Source: Actinomycetes bacterium (GTDB lineage: Bacteria > Actinomycetota > Actinomycetes > Nanopelagicales > Nanopelagicaceae). From it: DNA of 10,640 nt. The position numbers were made by a program, and so were the translations under genes. Below, in pieces: positions 1-5,940 of the stretch (position 1 is the stretch's first letter; every line of letters starts with the position of its first letter). The stretch is from the NCBI GenBank assembly GCA_014190175.1, contig BJFZ01000043.1, positions 1-10,640 on the forward strand, given 5' to 3'. The notes under the pieces were generated by a model. The model saw only the letters and a list, made by a program, of their open reading frames with translations. It was not told where the DNA came from and searched no databases.

Positions 1-223
1 GACCGCACCAGATCCCAAAACGCGCCTCATGCGCGAGGGCGTATTCAAGGCATTCGGTACGCACCTCACAGGAGAGGCACACCCGCTTTGCTTCACGGGT
101 TGAGCCGCCTTTTTCCGGAAAGAAAGCTTCTGGATCAGTCTCGGCGCAAAGTGCGCGCTCCTGCCAACCTAGTTCAACTGAATCATTATTGGCATCTCCC
201 GCGATTGGAAGTAGTTGCGCCAT
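1..223 (-). CDS. whiB: WhiB/WhiB2-type iron-sulfur transcription factor (partial, 3' end outside window)
   Basis: Wbl proteins bind a [4Fe-4S] cluster and associate with region 4 of the primary sigma factor; the WhiB/WhiB2 branch controls division and differentiation genes in Streptomyces and mycobacteria. Seventy-four codons are present. The four cluster cysteines are C26, C49, C52 and C58, in the order C-x22-C-x2-C-x5-C. The blocks DPEAFFPEKGGSTREAK (30-46) and CEVRTECLEYALAHE (52-66) closely match what I recall of Streptomyces WhiB and mycobacterial WhiB2, rather than other Wbl classes. The ATG at 221-223 has an AAGGGG ribosome site (231-236) seven bases upstream. The turn motif, usually G-[IV]-W-G-G, reads GIWCG (70-74), giving a fifth cysteine at 73. 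The basic C-terminal tail lies beyond the window. In M. tuberculosis whiB2 is separated from manB by fbiA and fbiB; here manB is directly upstream on the same strand. Family is sure; orthology is likely. Confidence 0.95.
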   Translation of the reverse strand, partial: MAQLLPIAGDANNDSVELGWQERALCAETDPEAFFPEKGGSTREAKRVCLSCEVRTECLEYALAHEARFGIWCG

Positions 224-242
224 ATCTAATCCCCTTAAAGTT

Positions 243-263
243 TTGCTCACGGCAAGTGAGCAA
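243..263 (-). promoter_or_regulatory. Stem-loop in whiB 5' leader
   Basis: A perfect 8-bp inverted repeat, TTGCTCAC and GTGAGCAA, encloses a 5-base loop (251-255). From the predicted start near 266, the hairpin would form almost at the 5' end of the mRNA. It ends six bases before the ribosome binding site, which stays single-stranded. No T-run follows, so it is not a typical terminator. It could stabilise the transcript or, as DNA, be a second operator. Confidence 0.45.
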
Positions 264-272
264 CTAGGGATA

Positions 273-301
273 ATTACACGCGTGTAACTCTCTTTCGTCA
301 A
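273..301 (-). promoter_or_regulatory. Sigma-70-type promoter of whiB
   Basis: On the minus strand a TTGACG -35 hexamer (296-301) and a TGTAAT -10 hexamer (273-278) are separated by exactly 17 bases. Each matches consensus at five of six positions. Transcription would start near base 266, giving a leader of about 43 bases before the whiB ATG. This is the best promoter in the window. It implies that whiB has its own promoter even though manB lies just upstream on the same strand. Confidence 0.7.
274..287. promoter_or_regulatory. Perfect 14-bp palindrome overlapping the whiB -10 (candidate operator)
   Basis: TTACACGCGTGTAA equals its own reverse complement. It covers five of the six -10 bases and the adjacent part of the spacer, so a dimeric regulator bound here would block RNA polymerase. 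The half-sites TTACAC and GTGTAA fit the half-sites of the Streptomyces BldD consensus (TnACnC / GnGTnA), but the centre is two bases (GC) where BldD sites have a single A/T. The palindrome is seen directly; the identity of the binder is inference. Confidence 0.5.
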
Positions 302-332
302 GTCGGAAAGGTGCGAATTTGAGGATGAATAT

Positions 333-1370
333 TTAAAAAAGCGCGGTTTCTTGGCGCAAAATCGTATTTTCGGTGATTTTTTCCGCATCTGCTAGGACAG
401 ATCCAAATATTTGGGCAGAATCTCCAACTTTTACCGAGCGCCCTAAAATTGAATTTTTAATCTGGGAGTTGGCAGCAATTTGTGATCCCGAACTAATTAT
501 CGACCCGAAAATTTCGACACCTGCTGCTACGGTAACTAAATCTCCGATAGTCGTTCCGCCAGAAATTTTTGCGGTTGCATCGATTGTTGCAGTTGGTGAA
601 ATTACGCAATCCTTAATTTGATTTACAACAGCAGGTGATGAGATTTTCCCAAGTACTAAATCACGCGATGCGGTAAGCAATGCCTGCGGAGTACCAACAT
701 CTAGCCAGTAAGAGTTATCGATGAAGCCACGGATATTTGCGCCACTTTTTAATAGCTTTGGAAAAGTTTCGCGTTCGACGCTAACCACTTTGTTTGCCGG
801 AATTTGGTCAATTATTGACCGTTTAAATATATAACAACCCGCGTTTATTAAATCAGTGATCGGATTTTCCATTTTTTCCAGAAAATCTATGACTCGCCCT
901 GATGGATCACATGGCACACAGCCGTAAGTCCTGGCATCTTTTACTTGAGTCAAATACAAAGTCACGTCAGCGTTTGAACTTTCATGCGCTTTTATTTGAC
1001 CAGGCAAATCATGACCGCTTAGGACATCGCCATTAAAAATTACTATTGACGAATCCGGTGCGCCTAAAAGGAATTCCGCCGCATTTCGAATCGCCCCACC
1101 TGTTCCCAAAGCGGTTTCTTCAACTGCATAAATCAACTCCACTCCAAAATCTGATCCATCACCAAAATAATCAGTAAAAGTTTGGGCTAGGTAAGAAGTG
1201 GCCAAAATAATTTTATTTATCCCCGCGGCTTGTGCTTGCGCGATCTGGTGGGCAATAAAAGGCACCCCGCCAACCGGAAGCATAGGTTTAGCAATCGCAT
1301 CAGTTAGTGGGGCTAATCGAGTGCCTCGACCACCCACAAGTAAAATTGCCTCAACTTTTTTATCGCTCAT
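333..1370 (-). CDS. manB: Nucleotidyltransferase with C-terminal left-handed beta-helix, probable mannose-1-phosphate guanylyltransferase
   Basis: This 345-residue sugar-phosphate nucleotidyltransferase probably makes GDP-mannose from mannose-1-phosphate and GTP in the cytosol, supplying glycan, lipoglycan or protein mannosylation. The NTP_transferase domain spans about 6-240. The signature GGRGTRLAPLT (13-23) and K28 of AKPMLP bind nucleotide and phosphate; the metal-binding aspartates are D115 (FNGDVL) and D224 (LDVGTP). Residues from about 250 are hexapeptide-like beta-helix repeats (GTTIGDLVTV and following). Its position next to whiB matches mycobacterial Rv3264c (manB), which supports guanylyltransferase over a glucose-1-phosphate uridylyl- or thymidylyltransferase, though sequence alone cannot fix the sugar. 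It is the third gene of the fdxC-dapC-manB operon: its ATG lies three bases after the dapC stop, with no clear ribosome site, so translational coupling is likely. Confidence 0.8.
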   Translation of the reverse strand: MSDKKVEAILLVGGRGTRLAPLTDAIAKPMLPVGGVPFIAHQIAQAQAAGINKIILATSYLAQTFTDYFGDGSDFGVELIYAVEETALGTGGAIRNAAEFLLGAPDSSIVIFNGDVLSGHDLPGQIKAHESSNADVTLYLTQVKDARTYGCVPCDPSGRVIDFLEKMENPITDLINAGCYIFKRSIIDQIPANKVVSVERETFPKLLKSGANIRGFIDNSYWLDVGTPQALLTASRDLVLGKISSPAVVNQIKDCVISPTATIDATAKISGGTTIGDLVTVAAGVEIFGSIISSGSQIAANSQIKNSILGRSVKVGDSAQIFGSVLADAEKITENTILRQETALF

Positions 1371-1373
1371 AAA

Positions 1374-2486
1374 TTAATTCGCTTTACTTTCAATTAATCT
1401 TTTCACTGCGGAGGTTATGTGCGCATCAGTTGAGGTAAGTGCAACTCGCAAATGTTTTGCTCCTAATTCGCCGTAAAAAATTCCTGGCGTTGCCAAAATT
1501 CCAAGCTCTGCCATCCAAGCAACATCGGCCCAGCAATCATTTCCGCGCGTTACCCACAAATAGAGACCAGCCTCCGAGTGATCAACTTGAAAACCAACAT
1601 TTAGTAACGCTGATTTGAGCATTTCACGGCGAGCGCGATACCGCTCTCGTTGTCCGATTACATGATCGCGATCATTTAATGCCGCTGTCATTGCATGTTG
1701 GATTGGAAGTGGAAGCATCATTCCAAGATGTTTGCGAAGTTCCCGAATTTTCCCAATTAATTTTGGATCGCCAGCAATAAACGCTGCCCGGTATCCCGCT
1801 GCATTTGAACTTTTTGAAAGTGAATGAACACTTAACAACCCGGTGTAATCACCATCAGCCACACTTAAAATTGATTGAGGGTCTACATCCCAGCCAAAAT
1901 CTAAATAACACTCATCACTTGCCAAGGTAACTCCACGAGTGCGCGACCATGAAATAATTTTTCGCAATAACTCTGGTGAACTCACTTGACCAGTCGGATT
2001 TGATGGAGAGTTAATCCAAACCAAATCTTCTGAATCTAACTCTGGCCAATCTGGCCAATCTGGCCAAGTATCTGGATCTAGTGAAACTGGAATCACTTTC
2101 GCGCCAGCAACCAATGCACCAACGGCATAAGTTGGGTAAGCAACTTCTGGGATTATTACTCTTTTTGCCTCAAGAAATGTTGGCAGCCAACCCACTAATT
2201 CTTTTGAACCAATAGTTGGCAATACATCAATTTTATTTTGATCGGTTGCAGCTGAAATTTTTAATCTTTTTCCGAGCCACCCACGCATTGCATCTCGAAG
2301 TTCAGTTGTACCAATTGTCGTCGGATATCCAGGTGCGTTGCTCGCAGCCCTTAATGCCTCTTGCATTATTTCTGGTGTTGCATCTACCGGAGTTCCTATC
2401 GAAAGATCGACGATTCCCTCTGGGTGTTCGCTAGCCCGTTGTTTAAAAGGTGCCAGGGCATCCCATGGGAAATCCGGAAGTTTCAT
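1374..2486 (-). CDS. dapC: Putative N-succinyldiaminopimelate aminotransferase (class I PLP aminotransferase)
   Basis: A 370-residue fold-type I PLP aminotransferase. DapC transfers an amino group from glutamate to N-succinyl-2-amino-6-ketopimelate in the succinylase route to meso-diaminopimelate and lysine. Visible signatures: the NSPSNPTG motif near 159-166, the SDECY-like block (ASDECYLDF), the PLP lysine K225 in HSLSKSSNAAGYR, and the substrate-carboxylate arginine in LRVALTSTD near the C-terminus. LSIGTPVDATP near residues 28-38 is typical of the actinobacterial DapC group. The fdxC-dapC pair is conserved in actinobacteria (Rv1177-Rv1178; fdxC-dapC in Corynebacterium glutamicum), which supports the call. 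The start overlaps the fdxC stop by one base (TAATG). A short in-frame repeat lies at residues 141-149. Another aminotransferase specificity is possible, because mycobacteria carry a second DapC-like enzyme (Rv0858c). Confidence 0.82.
   Translation of the reverse strand: MKLPDFPWDALAPFKQRASEHPEGIVDLSIGTPVDATPEIMQEALRAASNAPGYPTTIGTTELRDAMRGWLGKRLKISAATDQNKIDVLPTIGSKELVGWLPTFLEAKRVIIPEVAYPTYAVGALVAGAKVIPVSLDPDTWPDWPDWPELDSEDLVWINSPSNPTGQVSSPELLRKIISWSRTRGVTLASDECYLDFGWDVDPQSILSVADGDYTGLLSVHSLSKSSNAAGYRAAFIAGDPKLIGKIRELRKHLGMMLPLPIQHAMTAALNDRDHVIGQRERYRARREMLKSALLNVGFQVDHSEAGLYLWVTRGNDCWADVAWMAELGILATPGIFYGELGAKHLRVALTSTDAHITSAVKRLIESKAN
2041..2067. repeat. Three perfect tandem copies of a 9-bp unit inside dapC
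   Basis: TCTGGCCAA occurs three times head to tail. On the coding strand it is read in frame as W141-P-D-W-P-D-W-P-E149, between a beta-strand and the NSPSNPTG strand, where homologues carry a variable loop. Each copy adds exactly three residues, so slippage would change loop length without breaking the frame. Confidence 0.9.
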
Positions 2487-2815
2487 TACTCGTTCGAGGT
2501 CGCGGGTGGAGCTGCTGCCTCAACCAACGGATGGTCAGTTGGAGTTAAGCCAACTTTTGCGGCCCCTCCAGGTGAGCCAAGTTCAACAAAAAACTCTTCA
2601 TTTGCCGCTGTGTACTCTTTCCATGCTCCTGGAACATCATCTTCATAATAAATAGCCTCAACCGGACAGACCGGCTCGCAAGCACCACAATCAACGCACT
2701 CATCAGGTTGGATGTAAAGCATGCGGTTGCCTTCATAGATGCAATCAACTGGACACTCCTCGATACAAGATTTGTCCTTGATGTCGATGCATGGTTGGGC
2801 GATTATGTAAGTCAC
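2486..2815 (-). CDS. fdxC: 7Fe ferredoxin ([3Fe-4S][4Fe-4S])
   Basis: A 109-residue soluble electron carrier, nearly identical in its N-terminal half to mycobacterial FdxC. By the known 7Fe pattern, C9, C17 and C50 would bind the [3Fe-4S] cluster and C21, C40, C43 and C46 the [4Fe-4S] cluster. C25 is the usual free cysteine beside the cluster. The motif order is CIEECPVDC then CVDCGACEPVCPVEAIYYEDD. The tail AAAPPATSNE is low-complexity. The start is GTG (2813-2815), supported by an AGAGGA ribosome site (2821-2826) five bases upstream and by the family-typical beginning MTYIIAQPC. It leads the operon with dapC and manB, overlapping dapC by one base. The electron partner is unknown; neither aminotransferase nor nucleotidyltransferase chemistry needs a ferredoxin, so the linkage may reflect co-expression only. 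Confidence 0.96.
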   Translation of the reverse strand: MTYIIAQPCIDIKDKSCIEECPVDCIYEGNRMLYIQPDECVDCGACEPVCPVEAIYYEDDVPGAWKEYTAANEEFFVELGSPGGAAKVGLTPTDHPLVEAAAPPATSNE

Positions 2816-2828
2816 TTACGTCCTCTTA

Positions 2829-2846
2829 TTTCTCTAGTTTCTCTAG
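2829..2846. repeat. Tandem 9-bp repeat in the fdxC leader
   Basis: TTTCTCTAG occurs twice head to tail, just upstream of the fdxC ribosome site. On the fdxC strand it reads CTAGAGAAA twice. A TAGAAT hexamer (2873-2878, minus strand) further upstream is a possible fdxC -10, but I see no matching -35. If that -10 is used, the repeat lies in the 5' leader. Function unknown. Confidence 0.5.
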
Positions 2847-2899
2847 ATATTCCTTTAGCGGCCTTGTTGAGAATTCTACTGTCTACTATTACGACTACC

Positions 2900-2928
2900 T
2901 TGAATTTGAGCGCAAGCCCGAATATTAG
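2900..2928 (+). promoter_or_regulatory. Possible promoter of the GNAT gene
   Basis: TTGAAT (2900-2905) and TATTAG (2923-2928) are spaced by 17 bases. Each matches the sigma-70 consensus at four of six positions. The predicted start near 2935-2937 would leave a leader of about 20 bases holding the ribosome site. It is the best plus-strand candidate in the 142-bp fdxC/GNAT gap, but the hexamers are weak. Confidence 0.35.
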
Positions 2929-2940
2929 CCATTAGGAAGG

Positions 2941-2948
2941 GGGGAAGG
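2941..2948 (+). promoter_or_regulatory. Strong ribosome binding site fixing a TTG start
   Basis: GGGGAAGG lies nine bases before the TTG at 2958-2960, within a longer purine run starting at 2934. The frame is closed upstream by a TGA at 2949-2951. TTG is therefore the first possible start, and the family-typical N-terminus follows shortly after it. Confidence 0.7.
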
Positions 2949-2957
2949 TGATCGAAT

Positions 2958-3908
2958 TTGTCGGAAATTACTGCTGATCCCGGACCTGTAGGTGCCCGGG
3001 TTTCAATACGGCTACAACTGCCCGGCCAGGATGGATATCACGATCTGCTCGGTTACCTTGAACAAGGGAATCTGGTGCGACACAAAGATGGCACTGCCGC
3101 AAAATTCGATCCAGCTCATGTTGTGGCATGGAGGCAAGTTCCGATCACACCCACTAAAAGTAACAGTGCATCTGTCATTGAATCTTTAGAAAAAATTGCT
3201 CAACAAAATTGGATGCCTGAAAAAATTGAAGAGATTGGTAGTTGGCAACTGCGAAGCAATAGAGGTTTTTCATTCCGCGCAAATTCAACTCTTCCACTTG
3301 GTGGAAAGGGATTTGGTGCACCTGGCATTGAGTTAAATCAAGCAATTTCTAGAGTAATTGATTTCTATGCAGAATTAAATCAACCAGCTATCTTTCAAAT
3401 TCTTCCATCAATCCATCAAGAATTAGAGAGAAGTATTAAAGCAAGAGGTTTTAGATCAAAAGGTGAAGTCCGTTTTGAAACAATGAGAATTGATGACTCA
3501 GTAAATTTAAATTTTGGAGAGTTTGGAGATATCCAACTGCAAATTAGCAATTACCCAACAGATGATTGGCTTGAGTTGCATGGAGATTACGAGATATCGG
3601 CTGAGTTGATGTTGCGAACTGCTTCGAAGTACCTGCATCTCTACCAACAATCAGAGCTTGTAGCGACTAGCCGTGCAGCATTCACTGAAGATTGGGCAGG
3701 AATATCTCGAGTTAGAGTCAGGCAGGATAAACAAGGTAAAGGTTTAGGCAGAAAGATCATGCTCGCAACATTGCAGGAAATAAAAGACAGTGGAGTAGAA
3801 AATGCATTTCTACAAGTGGAATCCGAAAATGTGAATGCACTAGCCATTTACCACACAATTGGATTTAGTTTGCACCACTATTTAAATTATTCAGTACTAG
3901 AAAATTAA
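2958..3908 (+). CDS. GNAT-family N-acetyltransferase, Rv0428c-like
   Basis: A 316-residue protein. Residues about 12-60 (ARVSIRLQLPG...HVVAWRQVP) form a small beta-rich domain resembling the N-terminus of mycobacterial Rv0428c. A middle segment (LRSNRGFSFRANSTLPLG, near 97-114) is also typical of that family. The GNAT fold lies in the C-terminal part, with the acetyl-CoA pyrophosphate loop QGKGLG at 259-264 and the following helix KIMLATLQE. The C-terminal VESENVNALAIYHTIGF is a classic GNAT end. The natural acceptor is unknown; related proteins are annotated as acetyltransferases without a settled substrate. The first 180 or so bases are visibly GC-richer than the rest of the gene. It is transcribed alone, divergent from fdxC, and its stop overlaps that of the convergent vanW-like gene. 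The start is TTG. Confidence 0.85.
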   Translation: MSEITADPGPVGARVSIRLQLPGQDGYHDLLGYLEQGNLVRHKDGTAAKFDPAHVVAWRQVPITPTKSNSASVIESLEKIAQQNWMPEKIEEIGSWQLRSNRGFSFRANSTLPLGGKGFGAPGIELNQAISRVIDFYAELNQPAIFQILPSIHQELERSIKARGFRSKGEVRFETMRIDDSVNLNFGEFGDIQLQISNYPTDDWLELHGDYEISAELMLRTASKYLHLYQQSELVATSRAAFTEDWAGISRVRVRQDKQGKGLGRKIMLATLQEIKDSGVENAFLQVESENVNALAIYHTIGFSLHHYLNYSVLEN

Positions 3909-5632
3909 TTTCCTTCTCCCCGTTGAACTTTGAGGGATGGATTCATCCATTTTGCCTCGGGGTTTGTGCAAATCACTCGGTCTTCGGCGTGATACCTAGT
4001 TTTGTAAGTTTCGCGCTTTAATTCCACTTCATCTTTTTTGAATATGCGATCAACGCTAATAGAAAAACCTTGGACTCCTTCTTGGAATATACAACCTGCT
4101 GCATCATCTTCATAAGTTTTAAATGGAACAAAATTAGTTTTTGGACCACTTTCACTCGAGACATCAGCAAACTTTGTTCCATAAATCGAAACCGTTACCG
4201 AAGAGTTTGTAAATGAAGTGTCAACAAATATTGGGTGGCCAGAATTATTTTTGAATTTAACATCCACATTTGGCCAAGCGACAGTTGACTCACGCCCCGC
4301 TGGGTATCGAGAAATGTAAAAACTATGTGGTTTGTGTTGGACAAGTTCTAAACCACTGAACCATGCGGCGTTCCATGTTGTAGTTGCCACCTGTGAAACT
4401 CCACCACCAAGATCTTTCTTCAATACTCCATTATCAATCATGATGCCAGGAACAAATCCTCGGGCTTCGGTGCGTTCACCTACTGCTTTGTTGTAACTAA
4501 ATATTTCCCCCGGCTGCACAATGGTTCCATCCATCCACTGTGCCGCTCTATGAATATTAATCAAGCGGTACTCCGCATATGGATAATTAGTTGTGAAAGT
4601 TCCAATTACATCTTTAATTCCTAAACCGCCAGCCATCTCTGTCGTGACCTTTGCTTTGACCAGTTCAGGAGTTACTGATGCAATGCGCAGTCCACCCACG
4701 TTGGATAGTGCCGGAATAATCGCATCATTTAACTTTGCATCTGGAACATCACTTCCATCAGATGATGGTTGTACCCGTGGTTTTCCATCTACCATTATGA
4801 AAGATGCATTAATTGGTTCACGGACATATTTGCGCCAGCGCGAACCAACTTGTTGTAAAAAATTTTCCTTTATCCAAATCGGCGCTAATTCACCAGAAGC
4901 AGAAGTGCGGAATACCAGTGATCCGGCAATCTCCGTTGGTGAAATAACTATTGGCTGCTCAGATACGTTTAGAGTCAATGGCTCACTTACCGCCTGCCGA
5001 GCAAATTCTAAAAGCGCTGTCGCATCTTTAGCTGATGCTTTTGGGTTAACTTTTTTCGTCGGCAAATCAATAACGTTTTTCTTTAACCAATACTTGCTAA
5101 CTATCTTTATTGCTTTTTTTCGATCGATTTCGACACCGGCAAGCGAACTTAAAACTTGCGGCTCTAACTCTTTATAAATTATTGTGGCATCACGTGCATT
5201 TTTAGTGGTTCTAATCTCTAATGGCCGCAGTGCTTTAATAAATTTCTCTTTATCTATATTAATAACTGGCTTTAAATCAGTTTTGGAAGTAAGCAGCGAA
5301 AATAGATTAATCGGGTTCCATGTGCGCTGTGGTACTTTTTCAAGAGTTGCTATTAAATCCACTGAAATTCCAGCGCTCTTAGGTGAGATCGAAATGCTTG
5401 CAGCTTTTGCAGTTAAGTTAATTTTGCTTTTGATCATCTTATCCATTTGTACATTTAAATCTTGTAACGCAACAGCTTTTGTTTTTCCACCAATATCAAT
5501 TCCCGAGACGCTGACTCCACTAGGAACCCCAGAACCGACTGCCAACCATGCAACTAGCCAAATTAGAGATAGAGAGCCAACTGAAATAGTTGAAATAATT
5601 GCGATCTGAATTTTTCGATTAGGAAATTTCAA
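3905..5632 (-). CDS. Membrane-anchored VanW-family envelope protein with PG_binding_4-like N-terminal region
   Basis: A 575-residue protein with a short basic N-terminus (KFPNRK), then one hydrophobic segment at about 9-32, acting as an uncleaved anchor or signal. Residues about 40-340 look like two divergent PG_binding_4 (YoaR-type) modules; VSVSGIDIGGKTKAVALQDL is the typical opening. The VanW domain spans about 345-486, with NIHRAAQWMDGTIVQPGEIFSYN, a GGG turn at 409-411 (DLGGGVSQVATTTWNAA) and HKPHSFYISRYPAGRESTVAW. The C-terminal part has a G5-like strand pattern (VDRIFKKDEVELKRETY) and two cysteines (GCIF, VICTN) that could pair outside the cell. The biochemical role of VanW is not established; the association is with the cell wall, and vancomycin resistance cannot be inferred. 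The start is TTG overlapping the upstream TGA, with GGAG (5640-5643) seven bases upstream. It is last in the mshB operon. Confidence 0.87.
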   Translation of the reverse strand: MKFPNRKIQIAIISTISVGSLSLIWLVAWLAVGSGVPSGVSVSGIDIGGKTKAVALQDLNVQMDKMIKSKINLTAKAASISISPKSAGISVDLIATLEKVPQRTWNPINLFSLLTSKTDLKPVINIDKEKFIKALRPLEIRTTKNARDATIIYKELEPQVLSSLAGVEIDRKKAIKIVSKYWLKKNVIDLPTKKVNPKASAKDATALLEFARQAVSEPLTLNVSEQPIVISPTEIAGSLVFRTSASGELAPIWIKENFLQQVGSRWRKYVREPINASFIMVDGKPRVQPSSDGSDVPDAKLNDAIIPALSNVGGLRIASVTPELVKAKVTTEMAGGLGIKDVIGTFTTNYPYAEYRLINIHRAAQWMDGTIVQPGEIFSYNKAVGERTEARGFVPGIMIDNGVLKKDLGGGVSQVATTTWNAAWFSGLELVQHKPHSFYISRYPAGRESTVAWPNVDVKFKNNSGHPIFVDTSFTNSSVTVSIYGTKFADVSSESGPKTNFVPFKTYEDDAAGCIFQEGVQGFSISVDRIFKKDEVELKRETYKTRYHAEDRVICTNPEAKWMNPSLKVQRGEGN

Positions 5633-5940
5633 ACACGTGCTCCAATTCCAATGAGGACTATTAGAAATCCTAGCGTTAGGAGCAGATTCCCAGCTGAATT
5701 ATTAGAGACCAGCAATTCATTAGAGTTTCCAAATAAGGAAGCTCGCAAAATTATTGATAACCAGCCGATTGCAAAGCCAATCTTTGCGATGCGACTTCCA
5801 AAGTACTGACCCAATAGATATGTGACTACGTATGAACCACTTACCGCAATCACAATACCCAATGGAAATCCCCATGCGTGAATTAGTACTGCCAAAATTC
5901 CATTAACTGCCCCAATAAGTATTCCAATTAAGAATTTCAT
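5629..5940 (-). CDS. Small integral membrane protein of unknown function
   Basis: 103 residues, almost entirely hydrophobic. I see three or four membrane segments, at about 3-20, 25-46, 52-67 and 83-101, broken by short polar stretches ([17 protein letters not shown]). No catalytic motif is recognisable. It sits directly between mshB and the vanW-like gene: its ATG overlaps the mshB stop (ATGA) and its TGA overlaps the next TTG start (TTGA), so the three genes are almost certainly co-translated. In M. tuberculosis a small conserved hypothetical gene (Rv1171) likewise follows mshB (Rv1170). This may be its counterpart by position, but I cannot confirm homology. A ribosome site is weak (AGG at 5950-5952), fitting translational coupling. 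A role in the envelope or in partnering the VanW protein is only a guess. Confidence 0.8.
   Translation of the reverse strand: MKFLIGILIGAVNGILAVLIHAWGFPLGIVIAVSGSYVVTYLLGQYFGSRIAKIGFAIGWLSIILRASLFGNSNELLVSNNSAGNLLLTLGFLIVLIGIGARV

Noticed and set aside
335..357. Possible terminator after manB: GCGC-loop-GCGC followed by six Ts on the minus strand
   Set aside because: The stem is only 4 bp and most of the element lies in the last manB codons, so it is too weak to call.
2338..2655. Plus-strand open frames over the dapC/fdxC junction
   Set aside because: They are antisense to two clearly recognised genes, have no family resemblance and no ribosome site.
4593..5177. 194-codon open frame antisense to the vanW-like gene
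   Set aside because: It lies wholly inside a well-supported gene in the opposite frame, has no recognisable motif, and its composition follows from the codon use of the real gene.
3905..5632. VanW-like gene as a vancomycin-resistance determinant
   Set aside because: There is no vanH/A/X, vanR/S or other resistance gene nearby, and VanW-domain proteins of the YoaR type are common housekeeping envelope proteins.
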